NCBI GenBank assembly: GCA_003457145.1
Contig: DMSR01000306.1
Location: forward strand, 552-9,290
DNA: 8,739 nucleotides
Reading direction: 5' to 3'
DNA from: Bacillus sp. (in: firmicutes)
GTDB lineage: Bacteria; Bacillota; Bacilli; Bacillales; Cytobacillaceae
The notes under the pieces are model-generated. The model was given only the letters and a program-made list of their open reading frames with translations. It was not told the origin of the DNA and searched no databases. The position numbers were made by a program, and so were the translations under genes. The first letter of the stretch is position 1, and each line of letters opens with the position of its first letter. Positions 1 through 5,978 of the stretch are shown here, piece after piece.

Positions 1-618
1 TTGCCCCCTCCTTTAACGAAAGAAGAGGAAGAAGTACTGTTGCACAAACTTCCAAATGGTGATAAAGCAGCGAGGTCTATACTGATTGAAAGAAATTTAC
101 GGCTTGTTGTTTACATTGCAAGAAAGTTTGAAAATACAGGCATCAACATCGAAGACCTGATCAGTATTGGGACGATAGGGTTAATCAAAGCAGTGAACAC
201 ATTCAACCCTGAGAAAAAAATCAAGCTTGCTACATATGCATCGCGGTGTATAGAGAATGAGATTTTAATGTATTTACGCAGAAATAATAAACTTCGATCA
301 GAGGTTTCGTTCGATGAACCGCTGAATATAGATTGGGATGGCAATGAGCTGCTTCTATCGGATGTACTGGGTACGGATGATGATATTATCACGAAAGATT
401 TAGAATCGAATGTTGATAAAAAACTTTTGGTAAAAGCACTCCAGCAGCTATCCGACAGGGAGAAGCAGATCATGGAATTGCGGTTTGGACTTGGAAGCGG
501 CGAGGAAAAGACACAGAAGGATGTGGCTGATATGCTCGGCATCTCCCAGTCTTATATCTCGCGCCTGGAAAAAAGGATTATTAAACGACTTCGAAAAGAA
601 TTCAATAAAATGGTTTAG
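1..618 (+). CDS. sigE: RNA polymerase sporulation sigma factor SigE (5'-truncated)
   Basis: Early mother-cell sigma factor of sporulation; it directs core RNA polymerase to mother-cell promoters after septation. The visible 205 residues align with B. subtilis SigE from Leu35 to the C-terminus as I recall that 239-residue protein. Sigma region 2 lies at about residues 26-95 of the fragment ([22 protein letters not shown], then an aromatic-rich -10 recognition helix). Region 4 has a helix-turn-helix at about 171-190 ([20 protein letters not shown]). The TTG at position 1 is an internal Leu codon, not a start: about 34 N-terminal residues are missing, including the pro-sequence removed by SpoIIGA. 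Its protease gene spoIIGA would be expected just upstream, outside the window. The region 2.1 position where SigG has Asn is Glu here ([10 protein letters not shown]). The gene ends in TAG with no terminator, so read-through into sigG is possible. Confidence 0.97.
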   Translation: MPPPLTKEEEEVLLHKLPNGDKAARSILIERNLRLVVYIARKFENTGINIEDLISIGTIGLIKAVNTFNPEKKIKLATYASRCIENEILMYLRRNNKLRSEVSFDEPLNIDWDGNELLLSDVLGTDDDIITKDLESNVDKKLLVKALQQLSDREKQIMELRFGLGSGEEKTQKDVADMLGISQSYISRLEKRIIKRLRKEFNKMV

Positions 619-632
619 CAGAAAAAATTAAA

Positions 633-640
633 TTCGACAA
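633..640 (-). promoter_or_regulatory. Candidate Spo0A box between sigE and sigG
   Basis: TTCGACAA on the + strand is the exact reverse complement of the Spo0A-box consensus TTGTCGAA. It sits 15 bases after the sigE stop and is followed by an A-tract and T-tract (639-651) that may bend DNA. No convincing sigma-A or sigma-H promoter lies beside it, and similar words occur inside coding regions of this window, so function is uncertain. Confidence 0.3.
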
Positions 641-728
641 AAAAATTTTTTAATATTGATTAACACTGATATGCTAGGGTTTTCCTGGCTGTTTCTTCCT
701 TTTAGTTGCCAGCTTCCCGGTAAATAGT

Positions 729-757
729 GCATATTTTTCCTTCCTGCGGAGATACTG
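729..757 (+). promoter_or_regulatory. Sigma-F (possibly also sigma-G) promoter of sigG
   Basis: GCATA at 729-733 fits the -35 consensus GYWTA of forespore sigma factors. GGAGATACTG at 748-757 fits the sigma-F -10 pattern GGnrAnAnT, including the leading GG. The spacer is 14 bases, at the short end of the normal range. Transcription would start near 764, giving a leader of about 30 bases before the TTG start. In B. subtilis sigG is transcribed in the forespore by sigma-F and then by sigma-G itself, which fits this site. Confidence 0.7.
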
Positions 758-771
758 AATTTTGACAGCAG

Positions 772-786
772 CTCCTGTGAGGAGGG
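772..786 (+). promoter_or_regulatory. SD-sequestering hairpin in the sigG leader
   Basis: CTCCT (772-776) and AGGAG (780-784) form a perfect five-base-pair stem with a three-base loop. The 3' arm is the core of the SD sequence GAGGAGGG (779-786), six bases before the TTG start at 793. If it forms, it would hide the ribosome binding site. A leader hairpin that limits sigG translation, together with a non-ATG start, has been reported in B. subtilis; its presence here is seen in the sequence, its effect is inferred. Confidence 0.55.
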
Positions 787-792
787 AAAAGA

Positions 793-1572
793 TTGACACG
801 AAACAAAGTTGAAATTTGCGGTGTGGATACTTCGAAGCTTCCCGTTCTGAAAAACGAGGAAATGAGAAAACTTTTTAGAGAAATGCAAAGCGGTGACATC
901 ACAGCAAGGGAAAAACTTGTGAATGGGAACCTAAGGCTTGTTTTAAGTGTGATCCAGAGATTTAACAACCGGGGCGAGTTTGTCGACGATCTGTTCCAGG
1001 TCGGATGTATAGGCCTTATGAAATCCATTGATAACTTTGATTTGGGACAGAATGTAAAGTTTTCAACATATGCCGTCCCAATGATAATAGGAGAGATTAG
1101 ACGGTACTTAAGAGATAATAATCCAATCCGCGTCTCCCGTTCATTGCGAGATATAGCTTATAAGGCGCTGCAGGTCAGGGAAAGGCTGATGAGTGAAACA
1201 TCTCGTGAACCAACAGCTGCAGAAATTGCAAAGGTTCTGGAAGTTCCCCACGAAGAAATTGTATTTGCTCTAGATGCGATCCAGGATCCTGTATCACTTT
1301 TTGAACCAATCTACAATGATGGTGGAGATCCAATATATGTGATGGACCAATTAAGTGATGAACGCAATAAAGATACCCATTGGATTGAAGAAATCGCGCT
1401 CAAAGAAGGCATGAGACGTTTAAATGAAAGAGAAAAGCTGATACTGAGGAAAAGGTTTTTCCAGGGAAAAACACAAATGGAGGTTGCTGATGAAATCGGT
1501 ATCTCCCAGGCCCAGGTTTCCCGGCTAGAAAAAGCGGCAATTAAACAAATGAATAAAAATATCCAAAGCTAA
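793..1572 (+). CDS. sigG: RNA polymerase sporulation sigma factor SigG
   Basis: Late forespore sigma factor; it directs transcription of genes for spore DNA protection, germination and maturation. The 259 residues match the usual length (260 in B. subtilis). Region 2 spans about residues 36-106 (NLRLVLSVIQRF, DDLFQVGCIGLMKSIDNF), region 3 about 115-185, and region 4 about 205-254, with a helix-turn-helix at 227-247. The start is TTG at 793: the SD GAGGAGGG lies six bases upstream, and the N-terminus (TRNKVEICGVDTSKLPVL) fits the family. Asn44 (KLVNGNLRLV) occupies the region 2.1 position reported to matter for binding by the anti-sigma factor CsfB/Gin; SigE has Glu there. Expression is probably limited by the forespore promoter at 729-757, the leader hairpin and the weak TTG start. 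A terminator follows immediately. In B. subtilis ylmA and ylmB come next; here ylmC does. Confidence 0.98.
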   Translation: MTRNKVEICGVDTSKLPVLKNEEMRKLFREMQSGDITAREKLVNGNLRLVLSVIQRFNNRGEFVDDLFQVGCIGLMKSIDNFDLGQNVKFSTYAVPMIIGEIRRYLRDNNPIRVSRSLRDIAYKALQVRERLMSETSREPTAAEIAKVLEVPHEEIVFALDAIQDPVSLFEPIYNDGGDPIYVMDQLSDERNKDTHWIEEIALKEGMRRLNEREKLILRKRFFQGKTQMEVADEIGISQAQVSRLEKAAIKQMNKNIQS

Positions 1573-1593
1573 GCTGCCATTGTGGGAGCTTCA

Positions 1594-1639
1594 GGCTGTA
1601 GACAAACTTGATGCAATCGAGTTGACTACAGTCTTTTTT
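1594..1639 (+). terminator. Rho-independent terminator after sigG
   Basis: GGCTGTAG (1594-1601) pairs with CTACAGTC (1626-1633), one pair being G-U, and the inner parts CAAACT and AGTTG extend the stem with a bulge. Six T residues follow at 1634-1639. It begins 21 bases after the sigG stop and separates the sigma-factor genes from ylmC. Confidence 0.85.
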
Positions 1640-1716
1640 AGTTTGGTCTCTTTAAGTCAGGCTGTTGACCCGATTGAAAGATAGTAATAAGAGTTTGATG
1701 AGCATGCATCGGTTCA

Positions 1717-1745
1717 TTCATACATCTGTTTTCGTTTCATATATT
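1717..1745 (+). promoter_or_regulatory. Weak candidate sigma-A promoter for ylmC
   Basis: TTCATA (1717-1722, four of six consensus bases) and TATATT (1740-1745, five of six) are separated by 17 bases. A promoter is expected here because a terminator lies upstream and ylmC starts at 1793, but the -35 is poor and the region is AT-rich. Confidence 0.28.
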
Positions 1746-1792
1746 TTAGATAAGGTGAAAATAGCGCCAAGATGAAATCCGGAGGGATCTGA

Positions 1793-2065
1793 ATGGTAAA
1801 GGTCACAGAATTTCAAGTGAAGGATGTTGTGAATGTTTCTGATGGGAAGAGGCTCGGGAATATAGAAGACTTTGAAATCAATTTAAATACAGGGAGAATT
1901 GAAGCAGTTGTCATTGGCAACACAGGAAAAGTACTCGGCTTTTTTGGCAAGGAGGAAGGAATCATCATTCCGTGGAAGAATATCCTGAAGATTGGAGAGG
2001 ATGTCATTCTGGTCCGTTACAGGGACAGTGGCGAATATATTGAACATGACGCTGATGACAAGTGA
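1793..2065 (+). CDS. ylmC: YlmC/YmxH-family PRC-barrel protein
   Basis: Small 90-residue protein of the YlmC/YmxH family, a PRC-barrel-like fold conserved in endospore formers and annotated as sporulation-related; its molecular function is not established. Family features seen are the opening strand segment (FQVKDVVNVSDGKRLG, about residues 7-22), the INLNTGRIEAVVI segment (29-41), the GFFGKEE motif (49-55) and IIPWKNILKIGEDVILVR (58-75). The C-terminal acidic tail (EYIEHDADDK) is slightly longer than in B. subtilis. ATG at 1793 has the SD GGAGGG at 1781-1786 six bases upstream. The gene stands between a terminator and the ylmD-ylmG run, with 67 bases before ylmD and no terminator, so it may be cotranscribed with it. 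No signal peptide or membrane segment is visible, so a cytoplasmic location is likely. Confidence 0.93.
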   Translation: MVKVTEFQVKDVVNVSDGKRLGNIEDFEINLNTGRIEAVVIGNTGKVLGFFGKEEGIIIPWKNILKIGEDVILVRYRDSGEYIEHDADDK

Positions 2066-2132
2066 GGCCATATCACTATTGTCTTCAACCCTTAATATGA
2101 TAAACTAGACAAAAAATGTGTGAGGTATACAA

Positions 2133-2960
2133 ATGGAACCATTCATCCTTAAGAACAAAGAATACTTTTCGATTCAAGAGTGGATGGATCGTTATCATGG
2201 CCTTGAAGCTGGTTTTACAAGCAAAAATGGAGGATATAGCCAGCAGGCGTTTTCCGGACTTAATTTTGGCTTCCATGTTGGAGATGATCATGGAGCTGTA
2301 TGCCGGAATCGCCTGCTGCTGGCTAAGCAGATAAACTTTCCTTTAGGGACCTGGGTTGGTGCAGAACAGACGCATGATATCCAAATTCAAAAAGTATCAA
2401 AACAGGATCAGGGCAGAGGCTCGGATGCATACGAAAGTTCATTTTCTGCGACAGACGGCTTTTTGACAGATGAGCCGGGTGTCCTGCTGACACTTTGCTT
2501 TGCTGATTGTGTCCCGCTGTTTTTCATTGAGCCTGAACAGAAACTTATTGGGGTAGCCCATGCTGGCTGGAAAGGTACAGTCAACGGGATAGCTGGAGAA
2601 ATGATCCGCAAATTTCACCAAAATGGGGCAAATTTAGAAAAAATTTCTGCTGTAATTGGCCCATCTATTTGCAAAAAATGTTATATTGTTGATGAGAGAG
2701 TGATCCTTTTAGTGAAAAATATACTAGAAGATGTCGAACATTTACCATATAATCAAGTTAGTGAAGGCCAATACTCCCTGGACTTGAAGGAAGTAAATAA
2801 ACAGGTCTTAGTTAAGGCAGGTATGAAAACTGAAAATATTTCCATTTCTGATTTTTGTACCAGCTGTGATGCCGACCAATTCTATTCTCACAGGCGAGAT
2901 CAGGGAAGAGCAGGCCGGATGATGGCTTATATTGGCTGGAAGGAGGATAGCCGTCCATAA
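2133..2960 (+). CDS. ylmD (pgeF): Peptidoglycan editing factor PgeF / YfiH-family polyphenol oxidase (YlmD)
   Basis: Member of the YfiH/YlmD 'multicopper polyphenol oxidase' family. The E. coli member, PgeF, is reported to keep wrong amino acids (Ser for Ala) out of muropeptides; oxidase and purine-nucleoside activities have also been reported for the family, so the physiological substrate here is not certain. The 275 residues are a normal length. The conserved metal/active-site residues are visible: His81 (EQTHD), Cys126 (CFADCVPLF) and His143 (VAHAGWKGT). GPSICKKCY (176-184) and the C-terminal FYSHRRDQGRAGRM block (250-263) are also typical. ATG at 2133 is preceded by the SD GAGGT at 2122-2126. 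The stop codon directly abuts the ylmE ATG, so the two are surely cotranscribed. No signal peptide is seen; the protein is cytoplasmic. Confidence 0.93.
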   Translation: MEPFILKNKEYFSIQEWMDRYHGLEAGFTSKNGGYSQQAFSGLNFGFHVGDDHGAVCRNRLLLAKQINFPLGTWVGAEQTHDIQIQKVSKQDQGRGSDAYESSFSATDGFLTDEPGVLLTLCFADCVPLFFIEPEQKLIGVAHAGWKGTVNGIAGEMIRKFHQNGANLEKISAVIGPSICKKCYIVDERVILLVKNILEDVEHLPYNQVSEGQYSLDLKEVNKQVLVKAGMKTENISISDFCTSCDADQFYSHRRDQGRAGRMMAYIGWKEDSRP

Positions 2961-3647
2961 ATGAATGTTTCCGAAAATCTGGAGGTTATCCAGAATCAAA
3001 TTGATGAAGCCTGCAAGAGGGTCAACCGAACACCGGATGAGATTAAGATCGTTGCAGTCACTAAATATGTATCTGCTGAACGTGCACAGGAAGCCATTGA
3101 AGCGGGAGTAGTGAATTTAGGTGAAAACCGTGATGAAGGTCTCCTGGAGAAGATAGGCTCCATAAAGTACAAGCCTGTATGGCATTTCATAGGGTCACTG
3201 CAAACAAGAAAAGTCAAAAATATTATTGAACATGTTACATACATCCATTCTCTGGACAGGCTGTCACTTGCCAAGGAGATTGATAAACGGGCCACTTCGA
3301 AAGTGAATTGCCTGATTCAAGTCAATGCATCTGGGGAAGAGAGTAAGCATGGCTTGAAGCCTGAAGAAGTTTCAGAGTTTATAGCCCAATTAAAGGAGTT
3401 CCCTAATATCTTTGTTTCCGGATTAATGACAATGGCTCCTAATACAAGTGATGAACAGATCATCAGAGCATGCTTTAGGACACTGAAACAAGTTCAGGGT
3501 CAAATCCAAGAGCTGAACCTGGAAAATGCACCATGTACGGAACTTTCGATGGGAATGTCGAATGATTTTCAAATAGCTGTTGAAGAGGGTTCTACTATGG
3601 TGCGGATCGGCACAGCACTGGTTGGCAATGAAGCGGAGGTGCAGTAA
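2961..3647 (+). CDS. ylmE: PLP homeostasis protein YlmE (YggS/PROSC family)
   Basis: Pyridoxal-5'-phosphate-binding protein of the YggS/PLPBP family, with an alanine-racemase-like TIM-barrel fold. The family controls the pool of free PLP and has no firmly assigned enzyme activity. The 228 residues match the family length. Visible motifs are the PLP lysine Lys35 in [15 protein letters not shown] (53-60), [11 protein letters not shown] (74-84), GLMTMAP (154-160), the signature LSMGMSNDF (195-203) and the phosphate-binding RIGTALVG (215-222). Its ATG follows the ylmD stop with no gap; the best SD (AAGGAGG, 2940-2946) lies 14 bases away, longer than usual, so ribosomes finishing ylmD may reinitiate here. 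Its stop in turn abuts the sepF start. Clustering with sepF and divIVA is typical of Gram-positive bacteria. Confidence 0.95.
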   Translation: MNVSENLEVIQNQIDEACKRVNRTPDEIKIVAVTKYVSAERAQEAIEAGVVNLGENRDEGLLEKIGSIKYKPVWHFIGSLQTRKVKNIIEHVTYIHSLDRLSLAKEIDKRATSKVNCLIQVNASGEESKHGLKPEEVSEFIAQLKEFPNIFVSGLMTMAPNTSDEQIIRACFRTLKQVQGQIQELNLENAPCTELSMGMSNDFQIAVEEGSTMVRIGTALVGNEAEVQ

Positions 3648-4088
3648 ATGAGCTTGAAATCAAAAATAAAGACATTTTTTTTCCTTGAAGATGAATATGA
3701 CTATAATGATGAGGAAATGCTCGAAGGAGAAGCCGAGCCCTTCAAGCCAAACAAGCAGCCGGCTCAGCAAAAGCAGAATGTCGTAAGCCTTCAGAGTGTT
3801 CAAAAATCATCTAAAGTCATACTGATGGAGCCGAGGATGTATGCAGAAGCACAAGAAATTGCAGATCATTTAAAAAATCGCCGCGCAGTGGTTGTGAATC
3901 TGCAGCGTATTGATCATGACCAGGCGAAACGGATTGTCGATTTTCTAAGCGGAACAGTCTATGCGATTAGCGGTGACATTCAGCGAATTGGCATGAATAT
4001 CTTTTTATGTACCCCGGATAATGTGGAAGTAACAGGAAATATTTCTGAGCTTATGCAGGAGCGGGATTTTCAAGAGTCGAGGTGGTAG
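3648..4088 (+). CDS. sepF: Cell division protein SepF
   Basis: Z-ring-associated division protein; it binds the FtsZ C-terminus, assembles into ring-like polymers and helps tether FtsZ to the membrane. The 146 residues show the family layout: an N-terminal amphipathic helix (residues 1-13, KSKIKTFFF) that inserts in the membrane, a variable acidic and Gln/Pro-rich linker (14-43), and the conserved SepF core from about 44 to 136 ([51 protein letters not shown]). The C-terminus ends in Arg-Trp as in B. subtilis. ATG at 3648 directly follows the ylmE stop and has the SD GGAGGT at 3635-3640, inside the ylmE end. ylmG follows after six bases. The start is supported both by the SD and by the membrane helix. 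Confidence 0.97.
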   Translation: MSLKSKIKTFFFLEDEYDYNDEEMLEGEAEPFKPNKQPAQQKQNVVSLQSVQKSSKVILMEPRMYAEAQEIADHLKNRRAVVVNLQRIDHDQAKRIVDFLSGTVYAISGDIQRIGMNIFLCTPDNVEVTGNISELMQERDFQESRW

Positions 4089-4094
4089 TATTAA

Positions 4095-4355
4095 ATGGAT
4101 TTTTTAGTAATGATAATCGCTAATTTAATTGGAATTTATCAGTGGGCACTAATCGTCTATATTTTTATGTCATGGTTCCCAAACGCCAGGAGTACCGCAA
4201 TTGGACAGTTTTTAGCGCGTATTTGCGAACCGTATCTTGAGCCATTCCGCAAAATTGTGCCTTCAATCGGAATGATTGATATTTCGCCAATCGTAGCGTT
4301 CCTTGTACTTCGGTTTGCAACTAGTGGATTGTATCAATTGGCAAGCTGGTTTTAA
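4095..4355 (+). CDS. ylmG: YggT-family membrane protein YlmG
   Basis: Small integral membrane protein of the YggT/YlmG family; the family is linked by context to cell division and, in cyanobacteria and plastids, to nucleoid distribution, but no biochemical role is settled. The 86 residues contain two hydrophobic segments (about 3-28 and 62-84) joined by a polar, positively charged stretch bearing the conserved motif [14 protein letters not shown] (43-56) and then [11 protein letters not shown] (62-72). ATG at 4095 is six bases after the sepF stop; the SD GAGGTGG (4079-4085) overlaps the sepF end. It is the last gene of the ylmD-ylmE-sepF-ylmG run, and a terminator begins 50 bases downstream. 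Confidence 0.93.
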   Translation: MDFLVMIIANLIGIYQWALIVYIFMSWFPNARSTAIGQFLARICEPYLEPFRKIVPSIGMIDISPIVAFLVLRFATSGLYQLASWF

Positions 4356-4372
4356 TATCGACATTTAAAATT

Positions 4373-4466
4373 GGTAAAAGAGCCTAATAGTTAAATATCT
4401 ACAATACAGGGTCTGTATAAGACCCTGTTTGTTTTATTATTGGCACTTAATGTAAACTCTTTTACC
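4373..4466. repeat. 10-bp inverted repeat enclosing the ylmG terminator
   Basis: GGTAAAAGAG (4373-4382) and CTCTTTTACC (4457-4466) are perfect reverse complements 74 bases apart; the outer ends add a G-U and a T-A pair (4372/4467, 4371/4468). CCTAATA (4383-4389) can also pair with TATTGG (4438-4443) with one bulged T. The terminator hairpin lies inside. It could be a stabilising 3' structure, a remnant of a small palindromic element, or chance in AT-rich DNA. Confidence 0.5.
4406..4437 (+). terminator. Rho-independent terminator after ylmG
   Basis: ACAGGGTC (4406-4413) and GACCCTGT (4421-4428) form a perfect eight-base-pair stem with a seven-base loop, followed by a T-rich tract (TTGTTTTATT). 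It ends the ylmC/ylmD-ylmG transcript and implies a separate promoter for ylmH. Confidence 0.88.
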
Positions 4467-4557
4467 GAAAAAAAGAAAACCGTTAAGGATAAATGAAACG
4501 GCCTGTTATTAAAGGACCTATATTAGTAAGAACTTTTGGCAGCGGAAGGGGATCAGT

Positions 4558-5331
4558 ATGAATATATACCAGCATTTCCGTGCAGAAGAACGGGAATTTA
4601 TCGATCAGGTAATCAACTGGAAGGAGTATGTAGAACAGAGTTATGCTCCAAAGCTGACAGATTTTTTGGATCCAAGGGAGCAGCAAATACTGGCTGCGGT
4701 CATCGGTAAGCATTCTGATGTGAAAACAAAGCTTTTTGGCGGGGGGGCAGGAACAGAGAGGCAGCGTGCCTTTCTTTATCCTGAATATATGGCAGCGCAG
4801 AATGAGGATTTTCAAATAAAGCTTTTTGAACTCGAATATGCGAAGAAATTCATTAATATCGAACATCGACAGGTTTTGGGAAGCTTAATGTCTTTAGGGT
4901 TAAAGCGAGGCAAATACGGGGATATTCTCATTGACGGAGAGAGAGTCCAGTTTTTCGCTGCAGCAGAGGTTGCTGATTATATTCGCCTGCAGCTTGAATC
5001 GGTTGGCAGAGCTTTAATCAGCCTGACGGAACAGCCGCTCGAGCAGGCAATACATATGAATGATGCTTGGGTTGAAATGAATGTCACCGTATCGTCTTTA
5101 AGACTCGATACAGTGATGTCTTCCCTATATAATTTATCCCGTCAAAAATCTCAGCTGCTCATTCAGCACGGGCATGTGAAGGTGAATTGGACTGCTGTTG
5201 GAAATACTGCTTTTGAGTGTGGAGAAGGTGACATCATTTCTGCCAGGGGCTTTGGCCGTGCGAAAATTATCACAATTGAAGGAAAAACAAAGAAAGATAA
5301 ATATAGAGTTATTGCCGGACGCAAAAAATAA
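4558..5331 (+). CDS. ylmH: S4-domain RNA-binding protein YlmH
   Basis: RNA-binding protein of the YlmH family. In B. subtilis YlmH has been reported to bind stalled 50S subunits and take part in ribosome-associated quality control; older literature links its neighbourhood and homologues to division. The 257 residues fit the family. The N-terminal part carries LTDFLDPREQQIL (33-45) and FLYPEY (72-77), followed by a central RRM-like region with LGSLMSLGLKRGKYGDI (107-123). The C-terminal S4 domain spans about 181-240 (LRLDTVMSSLYNLSRQKSQ, then VKVNW and a GDIISARGFGR strand) and is followed by the basic tail EGKTKKDKYR. ATG at 4558 has the SD GGAAGGGGA seven bases upstream. A run of seven G (4741-4747) lies in the coding sequence, but the frame is intact across it. 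Unlike sepF and ylmG, it is cut off from the upstream genes by a terminator. No clear promoter could be picked in 4467-4557. Confidence 0.94.
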   Translation: MNIYQHFRAEEREFIDQVINWKEYVEQSYAPKLTDFLDPREQQILAAVIGKHSDVKTKLFGGGAGTERQRAFLYPEYMAAQNEDFQIKLFELEYAKKFINIEHRQVLGSLMSLGLKRGKYGDILIDGERVQFFAAAEVADYIRLQLESVGRALISLTEQPLEQAIHMNDAWVEMNVTVSSLRLDTVMSSLYNLSRQKSQLLIQHGHVKVNWTAVGNTAFECGEGDIISARGFGRAKIITIEGKTKKDKYRVIAGRKK

Positions 5332-5365
5332 TTATATAGTTATATAAGAAGGATTTTTAGTTTTT

Positions 5366-5373
5366 TTGTCGAA
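5366..5373 (+). promoter_or_regulatory. Candidate Spo0A box upstream of divIVA
   Basis: TTGTCGAA matches the Spo0A-box consensus exactly and lies 52 bases before the divIVA start in AT-rich DNA. It could overlap the -35 of a promoter whose -10 is TATATA at 5391-5396, though that spacing (19-20 bases) is long. From memory, B. subtilis divIVA has been listed among Spo0A-controlled genes, which would fit the need for DivIVA at the poles early in sporulation. Whether binding would activate or repress cannot be read here. Confidence 0.45.
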
Positions 5374-5411
5374 TCATTGCTTTAAGTACATATATAGGAT
5401 CATAACTAAAT

Positions 5412-5420
5412 GGGAGGTGG
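5412..5420 (+). promoter_or_regulatory. Ribosome binding site that fixes the divIVA start
   Basis: GGGAGGTGG is a strong SD core placed four bases before the ATG at 5425. An in-frame ATG at 5410 overlaps this SD and would add only MGGGV; the SD position rules it out as the real start. Confidence 0.85.
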
Positions 5421-5424
5421 CGTC

Positions 5425-5946
5425 ATGCCTTTAACGCCGTTAGATATACACAACAAAGAATTCAACAAAGGATTTCGCGGGTATGATGAAGATGAAGTAA
5501 ATGAGTTTCTTGATCAGGTGATCAAGGACTATGAGCTAATTATCCGTGAAAAAAAGGATATGGAAGAAAAACTTAATGAAATGAATTCCAGGCTTGGCCA
5601 TTTTACAAATATAGAAGAAACCTTAAATAAATCAATCGTGATTGCTCAGGAAGCTGGGGAAGAAGTTCGCCGCAATGCACAAAAAGAGGCGAAGCTGATT
5701 GTAAAGGAAGCCGAAAAGAACGCAGACAGAATCATCAATGAGTCATTGTCCAAAGCACGCAAAATTGCTCTGGAAATCGAGGAATTGAAGAAGCAGTCAA
5801 AAGTATTCAGGACAAGGTTCAGGATGCTGATCGAAGCGCAGCTGGATATGCTTAACACAGATGACTGGGATCATTTGCTTGAATACGAATTAGATTCCAC
5901 TGAATTAAAGACTGCCGCAAGGGAAGAAGAAGATTCACTGGCTTGA
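5425..5946 (+). CDS. divIVA: Polar/septal scaffold protein DivIVA
   Basis: Coiled-coil protein that binds negatively curved membrane at septa and poles, recruits MinJ/MinD to control division-site choice, and with RacA anchors the chromosome to the pole in sporulation. From ATG 5425 it has 173 residues (B. subtilis 164). The N-terminal membrane-binding domain has the conserved MPLTP start and Phe17-Arg18 (KGFRGYDEDEVNEFLDQV), the residues known to insert in the membrane. Residues about 32-60 form the first coiled coil. A linker leads to a long second coiled coil (about 63-148) containing EAKLIVKEAEKNADRIINES and KKQSKVFRTRFRMLIEAQ. A short acidic tail follows WDHLLEYELD and is somewhat longer than in B. 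subtilis. The start is set by the SD at 5412-5420. The stop codon lies within the -35 box of the next promoter. Confidence 0.97.
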   Translation: MPLTPLDIHNKEFNKGFRGYDEDEVNEFLDQVIKDYELIIREKKDMEEKLNEMNSRLGHFTNIEETLNKSIVIAQEAGEEVRRNAQKEAKLIVKEAEKNADRIINESLSKARKIALEIEELKKQSKVFRTRFRMLIEAQLDMLNTDDWDHLLEYELDSTELKTAAREEEDSLA

Positions 5947-5972
5947 CGCAGACATATTAATTCGCATATAAT
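5943..5972 (+). promoter_or_regulatory. Sigma-A promoter of the ileS T-box transcript
   Basis: TTGACG (5943-5948) is a five-of-six -35 box and TATAAT (5967-5972) a perfect -10 box, 18 bases apart. Transcription should start near 5979, giving a leader of about 340 bases before ileS. The -35 box includes the divIVA stop codon (TGA, 5944-5946). Confidence 0.85.
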
Positions 5973-5978
5973 TTCATA

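Noticed and set aside
111..542. 143-codon minus-strand open frame opposite sigE
   Set aside because: Serine-rich low-complexity translation typical of an antisense shadow; sigE on the + strand is clear.
677..720. Terminator after sigE formed by CTGGC/GCCAG and GGG/CCC
   Set aside because: Short stems with an 18-base loop and no following T-run; a factor-independent terminator is not supported.
1665..1693. TTGACC as a -35 box for ylmC
   Set aside because: No -10 box better than three of six bases lies at 16-18 bases; TAATAA is only 14 bases away.
1702..1726. GCATG and CATACAT as a sigma-G or sigma-E promoter for ylmC
   Set aside because: The spacing (12 bases) is too short for either consensus and the -10 matches are incomplete.
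2079..2112. Inverted repeat TTGTCT / AGACAA and a TATGAT -10-like box before ylmD
   Set aside because: The arms are only six bases and 22 bases apart, and no acceptable -35 lies 16-18 bases before TATGAT, so neither an operator nor a promoter is supported.
5332..5367. Terminator after ylmH from TTATATA/TATATAA and the later T-run
   Set aside because: The stem is all A-T with a two-base loop and the seven T residues come 14 bases later, so it is unlikely to terminate.
5410..5424. In-frame ATG at 5410 as the start of divIVA (adds MGGGV)
   Set aside because: It overlaps the SD sequence GGGAGGTGG, has no SD of its own, and the DivIVA family begins MPLTP at the ATG of 5425.
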